A DNA stretch of 61,666 nt from Cupriavidus sp. (lineage in GTDB: Bacteria; Pseudomonadota; Gammaproteobacteria; Burkholderiales; Burkholderiaceae). The position numbers and the translations under genes are program-made. The DNA is taken from the NCBI GenBank assembly GCA_031180665.1, contig JAPSLP010000032.1:1-61666 (forward strand). The letters run 5' to 3'. This document shows, piece after piece, positions 9,491 to 17,639 of this stretch (position 1 is its first letter; the number at the start of each line of letters is the position of its first letter). The notes under the pieces were generated by a model. The model was given only the letters and a program-made list of their open reading frames with translations. It ran no database searches and had not been told where the DNA came from.

Positions 9491-10663
9491 ATGGACCCCA
9501 GGCTTCTGACGCTTTGCGTCGGCAATTTCGTCATCGGCACCGGCGCGATGATCGTCACCGGCATGCTGAACGACATCGCCGGCGATTTCCATTTGAGCGC
9601 CGCCACCGCCGGCCAGCTGATCTCCGCCTTCGCGCTGGCCTGCTGCGTCGGGGCGCCGCTGTTCGCCACGATCGGCTCGCGCATCGACCGCCGGTTGCTG
9701 CTGGTCGGCGCCCTCGCGCTCTATGGCGTGCTCCATCTGGCCTCGGCGCTGGCGCCGAACTTCGGCACGCTGGTGGTGCTGCGTTTCGTCACGGCGGTCG
9801 GCGCCGCGATCTATACCCCGCAGGCCGCGGCCACGCTGCCGCTGCTGGTCGACGCGAAGCTGCGCGGCCGGGCGATCAGCTTCGTCTTCCTGGGCTGGAG
9901 CGTGGCCAGCGTGGTCGGCGTGCCGATGGGCACCTGGATCAGCACCACGCTGGGCTGGCGCGTCAGCATGGGCGTGGTCGGCGTGATGGCGTTGGGCGTG
10001 GCCATTGCGTTGTGGCGGGTGCTGCCGCGCGGGCTGATGGTGGCGCCGGTGGGCCGCGCGGCCTGGGGCGCGGTGCTGCGCCATACGCCGCTGCTGATGG
10101 TGGTCGGCGTGACCATGGTGTCGTCGGCCGGCATGTTTACGATGTTCACCTACATCGCGCCGATGCTGCGCGACGTCCATGGCGTCAGCGGCGGCGCGCT
10201 CAGCCTGATGTTCCTGGCCTACGGCGCGTGCGGCGTGCTGGGCAACGTGGTGGCGGCCGCGCGCATGGACCGCGCCACGCCGGCCCGCGTGGTCCACATC
10301 GCGCTGGGCACCTCGCTGGCGGCGATGCTGCTGTGGCCGCTGACCGGCCTCGGCCCGGTCGCGCTGGTGCTGATCTTCATGCTGTGGGGCGTGGGCGGCT
10401 TTGCCACCAACAGCGCGCAGCAGGCGCGGCTGGTGGCGCTGGCGCCGGAGCGGGCGGCGGTCTCGATCTCGCTCAATTCCTCCTCGATCTATCTGGGCCA
10501 GGCGATCGGCGCGATGGTCGGCGCGGCGATCTACGCCACCGCCGGCGCGCATGCGCTGCACTGGGGCGCGGCCGTGCTGATGCTCGGCGCCCTGCTGCTG
10601 TCCGGCCGCGCCCGCGCCCTCGGTTGCCGCTGGCTGCGCCGGCAGGCGCCGCAGCAGGCCTGA
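9491..10663 (+). CDS. MFS transporter, DHA1/AraJ-like exporter
   Basis: A 390-residue inner-membrane protein with twelve predicted hydrophobic segments. After TM2 comes the MFS signature GSRIDRRLLLVGALALYG, and the order of small-residue-rich helices matches sugar-efflux/drug:H+ antiporter members such as AraJ. The ATG at 9491 (MDPRLLTLCVGNF) begins directly in TM1 as in relatives; the longer frame upstream has proline/arginine-rich shadow sequence. No ribosome-binding site is strong. It is probably a single-gene unit between the dehydrogenase and the RND pair, ending in a GC-rich terminator. Substrate unknown. Confidence 0.88.
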   Translation: MDPRLLTLCVGNFVIGTGAMIVTGMLNDIAGDFHLSAATAGQLISAFALACCVGAPLFATIGSRIDRRLLLVGALALYGVLHLASALAPNFGTLVVLRFVTAVGAAIYTPQAAATLPLLVDAKLRGRAISFVFLGWSVASVVGVPMGTWISTTLGWRVSMGVVGVMALGVAIALWRVLPRGLMVAPVGRAAWGAVLRHTPLLMVVGVTMVSSAGMFTMFTYIAPMLRDVHGVSGGALSLMFLAYGACGVLGNVVAAARMDRATPARVVHIALGTSLAAMLLWPLTGLGPVALVLIFMLWGVGGFATNSAQQARLVALAPERAAVSISLNSSSIYLGQAIGAMVGAAIYATAGAHALHWGAAVLMLGALLLSGRARALGCRWLRRQAPQQA

Positions 10664-10715
10664 GCGCGCTTTGACGGGGTACGCCCTTGGCGTGCCCCTT
10701 CGCACGGCGCGCACT

Positions 10716-10754
10716 GGCCCATCACGCGGCCGGGCGGCCGGGTGGGCCCGTTTT
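10716..10754 (+). terminator. Probable terminator after the MFS gene
   Basis: GGCCCA (10716) pairs with TGGGCC (10743) around an inner GGCC-GGGC-GGCC hairpin, followed by CG then TTTT. The stem is imperfect but GC-rich and well placed. Confidence 0.5.
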
Positions 10755-10812
10755 CTGCTAATGTTTGATCCCTGATACAAAGACGGCCCCTTCCCTGTAA
10801 TCGTTTGTAATA

Positions 10813-10824
10813 CAGACGCGTCTG
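10813..10824. promoter_or_regulatory. Perfect 12-bp palindrome upstream of RND adaptor
   Basis: CAGACGCGTCTG lies just after TGTAATCGTTTGTAATA, which has a direct repeat of TGTAAT. Its location in the presumed promoter suggests an operator, but no regulator gene is adjacent. Confidence 0.35.
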
Positions 10825-10979
10825 CCAACGCTTGCCAGATACGGCGCCATGGCGGTACCACTGGGGGCGGCCGGCCGCCCACCGGTTCCCAGAAGCCGGC
10901 GGTGGCCGTCTGGATGGGCACGGCGACAAACGGGAGCGAACACGCGCAACAACAGCGCGGCGCAGCAGAGGGTCCTCGC

Positions 10980-12209
10980 ATGAAATCGAAGGGTATCGAC
11001 CAGGCCAAGGGCTTCGTCGAAAGCAACTGGAGCCAGGCCATGGGTACCGGCAGAAGTCGTGTGTCGCCCTGGCTGGCGCTGGCATTGGTCGTTCTGCTGG
11101 CAGGGGCCGGCTGGTTCGGCTGGAAAACATGGTTCGCCGCCAAGCCGCAGGCGCCGGGACCGGCCCCGGTGGCGGTCACCACCGCGCTGGCGCGCCAGGG
11201 CGACGTGCCGCTGCAGGTCAGCGTCAACGGCAACGTGACGGCGCTGTCCACCGTCGAGGTGCGCCCGCAGGTCTCCAGCACCGTCCGCACCGTCCATATC
11301 CGCGAAGGCCAGACCGTCAAGCCCGGCGATCTGCTGTTCTCGCTCGACACCCGCATGGACGAGGCCAACCTGGCCCGGGCCCGCGCCCAACTGCTGCGCG
11401 ACCAGGCCGATCTGGCCGACGCCCGCCGCTCGCTGGCGCGCAGCGAGGAACTTGTCGCACGCAACTTCATCTCGCGCAGCGCCGTCGATACCGCGCGTGC
11501 CAAGGTCGATGCGCTGGAGGCGACGGTGCGCGCCGACCAGGCCGCGATCGAAGCGGGCCGCGTCGCGGTCAGCTACGGCGCAATCCGCGCCACCATCAGC
11601 GGGCGCACCGGCGCGATCAACGTCTTCCCGGGCTCGCTGGTGCTGCCGACGGCGGCCCAGCCGATGGTGACGATCGCGCAGATCCAGCCGATCGCCGTCA
11701 CCTTCACGCTGCCCGAGCGCCAGCTCGCCGCACTGCGCGACGCGCTGCGCAGCGGCCCGGTGCCGGTGACCGCGCAGCCCAACGACGGCAATCCCGAACC
11801 GGTGCAGGGCCGCATCACCTTCGTCGACAACACCGTCGATCCCCAATACGGCACCATCCGCGTCAAGGCGCAGTTCGACAACGAGGCCCAGCGCCTGTGG
11901 CCTGGCACCTATGCGCGCGTCGAGGCGGTGGTGCAGACGCTGACCGGCGTGGTGTCGGTGCCGCCGCAGTCGGTGGTGACGGGACCCGAAGGCCGCTTCG
12001 TCTATGCGGTGCAGGCCGACGGCAAGGTGCGGGCGATGCCGGTGAAGATGCTGGCGGCAACCGCCGCCGCGGCGGTGGTCGAAGGCGTGCCGGCCGGCAC
12101 GCGCGTGGTGGTCGAGGGCGTGCAGAACCTGCGCCCGGGCAGCGCGGTGCGCGAGGCCAGCGCCGCGGCTGCCGCCCCCGCTCCTGCTTCCGCCCCCGGG
12201 AAGCACTGA
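10980..12209 (+). CDS. RND efflux periplasmic adaptor (MdtA-like)
   Basis: A 409-residue membrane-fusion protein. One N-terminal membrane anchor (about residues 25-45, WLALALVVLLAGAGWFGW) is followed by the barrel-sandwich hybrid domain (VNGNVTALSTVEVRPQVSSTV and HIREGQTVKPGDLLFSLD), an alpha-helical hairpin, and beta-barrel and membrane-proximal domains (DNTVDPQYGTIRVKAQF, VPPQSVVTGPEG). This matches MdtA/MuxA adaptors. The ATG at 10980 is chosen over an in-frame one at 10902 because AGAGGG lies in front of it and the anchor follows at a normal distance. It ends four bases before its permease partner. Confidence 0.93.
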   Translation: MKSKGIDQAKGFVESNWSQAMGTGRSRVSPWLALALVVLLAGAGWFGWKTWFAAKPQAPGPAPVAVTTALARQGDVPLQVSVNGNVTALSTVEVRPQVSSTVRTVHIREGQTVKPGDLLFSLDTRMDEANLARARAQLLRDQADLADARRSLARSEELVARNFISRSAVDTARAKVDALEATVRADQAAIEAGRVAVSYGAIRATISGRTGAINVFPGSLVLPTAAQPMVTIAQIQPIAVTFTLPERQLAALRDALRSGPVPVTAQPNDGNPEPVQGRITFVDNTVDPQYGTIRVKAQFDNEAQRLWPGTYARVEAVVQTLTGVVSVPPQSVVTGPEGRFVYAVQADGKVRAMPVKMLAATAAAAVVEGVPAGTRVVVEGVQNLRPGSAVREASAAAAAPAPASAPGKH

Positions 12210-12213
12210 CGCC

Positions 12214-15200
12214 ATGACGCTGTCCGAACTCTGCATCCGCCGGCCCGTGATGACGGTGCTGCTGGCGATTGCCATCGTCGTCACCGGCATCGTGCTGTAC
12301 CCGACCATCCCGATCGCCGCGCTGCCCAGCTTCAATTCGCCGGTGATCCAGGTCACCGCGCGGCTGCCCGGCGCGAGTCCCGAGACGATGGCGGCCTCGG
12401 TGGCCACGCCGTTGGAGAAGCAGTTCGCCACGATCCCCGGCGTGTCGGTGATCAGCTCAGCCAACACGCTGGGCAATTCCAGCATCACGATCGAATTCAA
12501 CAACGACCGCGACATCGACGCCGCGGCGGTCGACGTGCAATCGGCGCTGTTCCGCGCCCAGCGCTCGCTGCCGACCGAGATGAACGAGCCGCCGTCGTAT
12601 CGCAAGGTCAATCCGGCGGACGCGGCGGTGATCCTGCTGGCGATCAATTCGCCGGCGATGAGCCTGGCCGAGCTCAATGCGTTCGGCGACAACCTGATCG
12701 CGCCGACGCTGTCGACACTGCCCGGCGTCGCCCAGGTGCTGGTCTATGGCCAGAAGCGGTTCGCGGTGCGCGTGCGCGCGCGCCCCGATGCGCTGGCCGC
12801 GCGCGGCATGACGCTCGACGAGCTGGCCGGCGCGATCTCGCGCGCCAACGCCAACACGCCGGTCGGCACGCTCGACGGCGCGCGCCAGATGCTGACGATC
12901 CAGGCCAACCGCCAGCTGGCCGACGCGGACGCGTTCCGCAACATCATCGTCGCCAGCCAGCCCAACGGCTCGCTGGTGCGGCTCTCGGACGTGGCCGAGG
13001 TCGAGGACAGCGTCGAGACGCTGAAGACCGGCAGCTGGCTCAACAACGAACGCTCGATCGTGCTGGCAGTGCAGCGCCAGCCCGACGCCAACACGGTCGC
13101 GGTGGTCGACGCGATCCGCGCCGCGCTGCCGCGGCTGGTGCAGCAGATGCCGGCCTCGGTCAACGTCAACGTGGTCAACGACCGTTCGCGCTCGGTGCGC
13201 GAGTCGATCCACGACGTGCAGTTCACGCTGGCGCTGACCGCGGCGCTGGTGGTGATGGTGATTTTCCTGTTCCTGCGCCGCGCCGCGGCCACGCTGATCC
13301 CGACGGTCTCGCTGCCGATCTCGCTGATCGGCACGGTGGCGCTGATGAAGGCGTTCGGCTACAGCCTCGATAACGTGTCGCTGCTGGCCATCACGCTGGC
13401 GGTCGGCCTGGTGGTCGACGACGCCATCGTGATGCTGGAAAACATCGTCCGCCATATCGAGGAAGGCATGGCGCCGTTGAAGGCGGCGCTGGTCGGATCG
13501 CGCGAGATGGGCTTCACCATCGTGTCGATCTCGGTGTCGCTGGTGGCGGTGTTCATCCCGATCTTCTTCATGCCGGGCGTGATCGGCCTGCTGTTCCACG
13601 AGTTCGCCGCGGTGGTGTCGCTGGCGATCCTGGTCTCGGCGCTGGTGTCGCTGACGCTGATCCCGATGCTGTGCGCGCGCTTCCTGTCGGCCGAGAACGT
13701 GCCGGTCGACGAATCGCAGCATGCCTATGGCGATGCGCCGCGCCATGCGCCCGCGCACGCCGCCGCACCTGCCCAGCGGCAGAGTATCGGCCTGCGTTCG
13801 ACGCAGTGGTTCGAGAACCTGTTCGAATACACGCTGCACCGCTATGCGCGCGGGCTCGACTGGTGCCTGGCCCATCGGCGCACCGTGCTGGCCGCGGCCG
13901 GCATGACCTTCGTAGCGACCGCGGTGCTGTTCGTGCTGATTCCCAAGGGCTTCTTCCCCGAAGAGGACATCGGCCAGATCCAGGTCAATGCCGACGGCCC
14001 GCAGGACATCTCCTTCGACGCGATGTCGACGCTGATGCGCGACGCGGCCGAGCGGATGCGCGCGAATCCGGCCGTCAAGAGCATCGTGGTGGCGATCGGA
14101 GGCGGCCCCTCGCCCGCGATCAATACCGGCCGCATGTTCATCGAGCTCAAGCCCGGCGGCGAGCGGCCGAAGATGCCGCAGGTGGTCGAGTCGCTGCGCC
14201 GCGACGTGGCCGGCATACCGGGGCTGAACGTCTATTTCCGTCCGGTGCAGAACCTGCAGCTGGGCGGCCGCGTCAGCAAGGCGCGCTATCAATACACGCT
14301 GCAGAGCGTGCAGTCGGGCAATCTGCAGACCGCCGCCGACAAGCTGATGGCGCGTATGCGCGCCGATCCGCTGTTCCGCGACGTCACCAGCGATTCGCAG
14401 CAGGCCGGCCTCGAGGCGCAGCTGGCGATCGACCGCGACAAGGCGAACTCGCTGGGCGTGCAGATGCAAGACGTGCGCACCGCGCTCTATACGGCGTTCG
14501 GCGAGCGCCAGGTGTCGACGATCTACACCTCGATCGACAGCTACTACGTGATCCTGCAGGCCGCGGACGTCGACCGCGTCGACGAGACCGCGTTCTCGAA
14601 GATCTATGTGCGCAGCACCAGCGGCACGCTGGTGCCGCTGTCGGCGTTCGCGACCACCGAGCGCCGCGTCGGTCCGATCGCCGTCAATCACCAGGGCCAG
14701 CTGCCGTCGGTCACGGTGTCGTTCAACCTGGCCCCGGGCGCGGCGCTGGGCGACGCGTCGGCGCGCATCGACCGCTTCAAGCAGGAAACCGCGATGCCGC
14801 AGGAGATCTTCACCAGCTGGGGCGGCGATGCGGCGGTGTTCCAGTCCTCGCAGGCGACGCAGGTGATCCTGCTGATCGCCGCGATCGCGGTGATCTACGT
14901 GCTGCTGGGCGTGCTGTACGAGAGTTATATCCACCCGCTGACGATCCTCGCGGGCCTGCCTTCGGCGGCGGTCGGCGCGCTGCTGACGCTGTTCCTGTTC
15001 CGCGTCGAGCTGTCGCTGATCGCGATCATCGGCGTGCTGATGCTGATCGGCATCGTCAAGAAGAACGCCATCATGATGATCGACTTCGCGCTGGCCGCGC
15101 AGCGCGAGCAGGGCATGCCACCGGCCAAGGCGATCCGCCAGGCCTGCCTGCTGCGCTTCCGTCCGATCATGATGACCACGCTGGCCGCCATCATGGGCGC

Positions 15201-15417
15201 GCTGCCGATCGCGCTGGGCCTGGGCGCCGGCGCCGAGCTGCGCCAGCCGCTGGGCCTGGCCGTGGTCGGCGGGCTGCTGTTCTCGCAAGTCATCACGCTG
15301 TTCATCACGCCGGTGATCTACCTGGCGCTGGATCGCTTCTCCGGCAGCGGCCCGCTGCAGATCGATGCGGACGGCAATCGCGTGCCCGAGACGGTGGGAG
15401 CGGATGCGGGCCGCTGA
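12214..15417 (+). CDS. RND efflux permease (MdtB/MdtC-like)
   Basis: A 1067-residue inner-membrane proton-driven pump subunit. It starts with the first transmembrane helix (CIRRPVMTVLLAIAIVV), has two large periplasmic loops, and carries the proton-relay Asp pair in VGLVVDDAIVMLENI and the basic partner in GIVKKNAIMMIDFA. The split loop signatures and start MTLSELCIRRP resemble MdtB/MdtC. A hydrophilic Ala/His/Pro-rich linker of about 25 residues after LCARFLSAENVP makes it slightly longer than usual. There is no outer-membrane factor gene behind it, so it must borrow one such as the OprM-like protein at 34976, or another. Substrate not predictable. Confidence 0.94.
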   Translation: MTLSELCIRRPVMTVLLAIAIVVTGIVLYPTIPIAALPSFNSPVIQVTARLPGASPETMAASVATPLEKQFATIPGVSVISSANTLGNSSITIEFNNDRDIDAAAVDVQSALFRAQRSLPTEMNEPPSYRKVNPADAAVILLAINSPAMSLAELNAFGDNLIAPTLSTLPGVAQVLVYGQKRFAVRVRARPDALAARGMTLDELAGAISRANANTPVGTLDGARQMLTIQANRQLADADAFRNIIVASQPNGSLVRLSDVAEVEDSVETLKTGSWLNNERSIVLAVQRQPDANTVAVVDAIRAALPRLVQQMPASVNVNVVNDRSRSVRESIHDVQFTLALTAALVVMVIFLFLRRAAATLIPTVSLPISLIGTVALMKAFGYSLDNVSLLAITLAVGLVVDDAIVMLENIVRHIEEGMAPLKAALVGSREMGFTIVSISVSLVAVFIPIFFMPGVIGLLFHEFAAVVSLAILVSALVSLTLIPMLCARFLSAENVPVDESQHAYGDAPRHAPAHAAAPAQRQSIGLRSTQWFENLFEYTLHRYARGLDWCLAHRRTVLAAAGMTFVATAVLFVLIPKGFFPEEDIGQIQVNADGPQDISFDAMSTLMRDAAERMRANPAVKSIVVAIGGGPSPAINTGRMFIELKPGGERPKMPQVVESLRRDVAGIPGLNVYFRPVQNLQLGGRVSKARYQYTLQSVQSGNLQTAADKLMARMRADPLFRDVTSDSQQAGLEAQLAIDRDKANSLGVQMQDVRTALYTAFGERQVSTIYTSIDSYYVILQAADVDRVDETAFSKIYVRSTSGTLVPLSAFATTERRVGPIAVNHQGQLPSVTVSFNLAPGAALGDASARIDRFKQETAMPQEIFTSWGGDAAVFQSSQATQVILLIAAIAVIYVLLGVLYESYIHPLTILAGLPSAAVGALLTLFLFRVELSLIAIIGVLMLIGIVKKNAIMMIDFALAAQREQGMPPAKAIRQACLLRFRPIMMTTLAAIMGALPIALGLGAGAELRQPLGLAVVGGLLFSQVITLFITPVIYLALDRFSGSGPLQIDADGNRVPETVGADAGR

Positions 15418-16258
15418 GCGCGGATCGCCTGGCGGGGCGAAGGCCGCCGCCATGGCGGCGGCGCTGGCCTTGCTGGTCGGCTGTGCCGCGGCACCCGCCC
15501 ATCCCGATGACGGCGCGCAACGGCTGGCGGCCTACCGCTATGTATTGCTGGGCGAGGTTCACGACAACGCCGAAGGCCATCGGCGCCGGCTTGCCGCGCT
15601 GGCCGAGGCGATCGACGCGGGCTGGCGGCCGGCCATCGCGATGGAGCAGTTCGACCGCGAGCGGCAGGCGGATCTGGACCGCGCGCGCCGGGAGCGGCCC
15701 GGCGATGCCGATCACCTGATCGCGCAGGCCGGCGCCGCGGGATGGGACTGGTCGCTGTATCGGCCGGTCATCGCGCTGGCGTTGCGGCACGATCTGCCGC
15801 TGATTGCCGCCAACCTGTCGCGCGACGACGCGCGCGGCGTGATGCGGGGCGGCGCCGTGTTCGACGCGGCCCAGCGCGAACGGCTGGGCCTGGCCCGGCC
15901 GCTGCCGCCGGATCTGGCGGCGGCGCAGACGGCCGTGCTCGATGACAGCCATTGCGGCCATTTCCCGCGCGCGATGTTGCCCGGCATGCTGAACGCCCAG
16001 GCCGCGCGCGATGCCGTGATGGCCGAAGCGCTGCGGGCGCACGCTGCGCACGGCGTGGTGCTGCTGGCCGGCAACGGCCATGTGCGCGAGGACATCGGCG
16101 TGCCGCGCTGGCTCGGCGCAAAGCCCGCCGAGGTGCTGACGGTCGCGTACCTGGAGTCGGCGGCGCCCGAGGAGGCCGGCGCCTACGACCACGTGGTGCT
16201 GGTGCCGCCGGTGCAGCGCCCCGATCCCTGCGGCAAGGCGAGCCCGCTCGCGCGCTGA
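15404..16258 (+). CDS. ChaN-family lipoprotein
   Basis: A 284-residue protein of the ChaN family (haem-iron binding lipoproteins). A short signal sequence ends in the lipobox LLVGC (cysteine near residue 27), so it should be lipid-anchored in the outer envelope. The family hallmarks are LLGEVHDNAEGHRRR near the N-terminus, AMEQFDRERQ, and LLAGNGHVREDIGVPRWL near the C-terminus. The ATG at 15404 has a GGGAG ribosome-binding site and overlaps the permease stop by 14 bases, so it is in the same operon. A link between the pump and iron or haem is possible but not shown. Confidence 0.87.
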   Translation: MRAAERGSPGGAKAAAMAAALALLVGCAAAPAHPDDGAQRLAAYRYVLLGEVHDNAEGHRRRLAALAEAIDAGWRPAIAMEQFDRERQADLDRARRERPGDADHLIAQAGAAGWDWSLYRPVIALALRHDLPLIAANLSRDDARGVMRGGAVFDAAQRERLGLARPLPPDLAAAQTAVLDDSHCGHFPRAMLPGMLNAQAARDAVMAEALRAHAAHGVVLLAGNGHVREDIGVPRWLGAKPAEVLTVAYLESAAPEEAGAYDHVVLVPPVQRPDPCGKASPLAR

Positions 16259-16296
16259 GCGCGCCCGGTCCTGCGCTGGGCGCGCGTGGCGCCGTC

Positions 16297-16893
16297 CTAG
16301 TCGTGACGGCTGCCCGTGCCGCCGCCCATCAGATACGGCCACGGTCCCTGCCCAGCGAGCGTGTCGCCCGGATTGCGCAGCGGGCAGGCCTTCAGCGACA
16401 GGCAACCGCAGCCGATGCAGCCGTCGAGCTGGTCGCGCAACTGGGTCAGCGTGCGGATGCGCTCGTCCAGGTCTTCGCGCCACGCCGCCGACAGCCGGCG
16501 CCAGTCGGCCACCGTCGGCGCGCGGCCCTCGGGCAGCCGCGCCATCGCCTCGGCGATCGCCGCCAGCGGCAAGCCCATGCGCTGCGCCACGCGGATCACC
16601 GCGAGCTGCCGCAGCACCGCGCGCGCATAGCGCCGCTGGTTGCCGGCGCTGCGCGTACTGCGGATCAATCCCTTGGACTCGTAGAAATGCAGCGCGGACA
16701 CGGCCAGTCCGGTGCGTGCCGCGACCTCGCCGACGGACAGCATGTCGGCGGCCCTGGGGCCGCGCTGGCGAGGCGGCCGTTCGATCCGTTCGCCGTTGGT
16801 TGGCTTGCGCGGCAGCCGTTCGATCGATTCGTGGTGGGATAGTTTGCGTGGTGGCCGTTCGATCGATTTGTCGTTGGATGGCTGGCGTGGCAT
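16297..16893 (-). CDS. soxR: Redox-sensing regulator SoxR with repetitive N-terminal extension
   Basis: A MerR-family activator that senses redox-cycling compounds with a [2Fe-2S] cluster. The winged helix begins LSVGEVAARTGLAVSALHFYESKGL (start residue about 52) and the four cluster cysteines are Cys159, Cys162, Cys164 and Cys170 (CIGCGCLSLKACPL). The full frame is 198 residues; ordinary SoxR is about 150. The extra 50 residues consist of a 13-residue repeat (IERPPRKLSHHES, IERLPRKPTNGER, IERPPRQRGPRAA) encoded by a 39-bp tandem array. Translation could instead begin at Met51 (position 16743), which would give a normal-length protein and place the array in the leader; neither start has a strong ribosome-binding site. 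A perfect SoxR box lies upstream. Confidence 0.93.
   Translation of the reverse strand: MPRQPSNDKSIERPPRKLSHHESIERLPRKPTNGERIERPPRQRGPRAADMLSVGEVAARTGLAVSALHFYESKGLIRSTRSAGNQRRYARAVLRQLAVIRVAQRMGLPLAAIAEAMARLPEGRAPTVADWRRLSAAWREDLDERIRTLTQLRDQLDGCIGCGCLSLKACPLRNPGDTLAGQGPWPYLMGGGTGSRHD
16768..16884. repeat. 39-bp tandem repeat, 3 units, in frame with soxR
   Basis: Units 16768-16806, 16807-16845 and 16846-16884 share the core CCGTTCGATC(C/G)(G/A)TT and differ at about a fifth of positions. Because 39 is a multiple of three, copy-number change would add or remove 13 residues without a frameshift if the upstream start is used. Confidence 0.88.
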
Positions 16894-16947
16894 GGCGGGA
16901 TTGCGTCGGTGTTCGCAGCGAAAGTCCCAATGCTAGCAGGGTCACCG

Positions 16948-16978
16948 TTGACCTCAGGTTAACTTGAGGTTCGATACT
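16948..16978 (+). promoter_or_regulatory. SoxR-activated promoter with SoxR box
   Basis: CCTCAGGTTAACTTGAGG (16952-16969) differs by one base from the E. coli soxS SoxR box, CCTCAAGTTAACTTGAGG. It is embedded between TTGACC (16948-16953) and GATACT (16973-16978) with a 19-bp spacer, the over-long spacing that defines SoxR/MerR-activated promoters. Transcription would run rightward into the RidA-like gene at 17063. The same box may autoregulate soxR. Confidence 0.92.
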
Positions 16979-17062
16979 GGCGCCGTTCCGTTTCCTCAAC
17001 GGGCGGGCGCGCACCGAACCCGCTGCGCGCCCTGCAGCCCGATCCTCTTCGAGAACCACGCC

Positions 17063-17491
17063 ATGATCGAATCGCGCCGTCCCGCCTGCAGCCTGCACTT
17101 TGTCAATCCGCACGGCCTGTACGACCCCAGTCCGAATGCCTACTCGCATGTCGCTGTGGCGACCGCCCCGGGGCGCATCGTGTTTGCCAGCGGCCAGGGC
17201 GGCGAGGATCAGCACGGCACGCTGGCGCCGGATTTCGCCGGACAGGTGCGGCGCGCGCTGGAGAACCTGGAGATCGCGCTGCATGCCGGCGGCGCGGACC
17301 TGCGCGACGTGGCCAAGCTGACCGTGCTGATCGTCGACCATTCGCAGGAACGCCTGCAGGAATTCGGCGCCGAACTGCGGCGCATGTGGGGGACGCGCCC
17401 GCCGCCGGCCTGCACGCTGATTCCGGTGTCGCGGCTGGCGCTCGACGGCATGCTGTTCGAGATCGAGGCGACCGCGGTGGTGTCGCGCTAG
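17063..17491 (+). CDS. RidA/YjgF/YER057c-family protein lacking the catalytic arginine
   Basis: A 142-residue cytosolic RidA-superfamily protein. The family core is visible: VFASGQGGEDQHGTLAPDFAGQVRRALENLEIAL, DVAKLTVLIVDHSQERL and the C-terminal FEIEATAVV. Classic RidA deaminates reactive enamine/imine intermediates with a conserved Arg (Arg105 in E. coli). Aligning on the following V-x-RL-x6-IEA segment, that position is Cys117 here (PPACTLIPVSRL), so imine deaminase activity is doubtful. The ATG at 17063 follows a perfect SoxR-activated promoter by about 85 bases, so the gene is probably induced by redox-cycling agents. It is convergent with gor across an octanucleotide repeat. Confidence 0.88.
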   Translation: MIESRRPACSLHFVNPHGLYDPSPNAYSHVAVATAPGRIVFASGQGGEDQHGTLAPDFAGQVRRALENLEIALHAGGADLRDVAKLTVLIVDHSQERLQEFGAELRRMWGTRPPPACTLIPVSRLALDGMLFEIEATAVVSR

Positions 17492-17510
17492 GCGCGGAAG
17501 AACGCCAGAA

Positions 17511-17622
17511 CGGCAAAGCGGCAAAGCGGCAAAGCGGCAAAGCGGCAGAGCGGCAGAGCGGCAGAGCGGCAGAGCGGCAGAGCGGCAGAGCGGCAAAGCG
17601 GCAAAGCGGCAAAGCGGCAAAG
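17511..17622. repeat. 8-bp tandem repeat, 14 units in a 4-6-4 pattern
   Basis: Fourteen perfect 8-bp units: four CGGCAAAG (17511-17542), six CGGCAGAG (17543-17590) and four CGGCAAAG (17591-17622). It fills most of the 148-base gap between the convergent RidA-like gene and gor. No interruptions are seen, which points to recent slippage or expansion. Confidence 0.97.
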
Positions 17623-17639
17623 CGCCACGTCGCGGCGGC

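Larger units (their letters stand above)
10664..10979. other. Intergenic region before the RND pair
   Basis: 316 bases without a gene. It contains the MFS terminator (10716-10754), an AT-richer block near 10755-10815 likely to hold the RND promoter, and the 12-bp palindrome CAGACGCGTCTG at 10813-10824. Confidence 0.6.

Noticed and set aside
12457..15453. 998-codon minus-strand frame opposite the first RND permease
   Set aside because: Antisense shadow of a clear RND permease gene.
17511..17622. CRISPR array
   Set aside because: Units are 8 bp with no spacers; all other arrays in the window are also contiguous repeats without spacers, and no cas genes are present.
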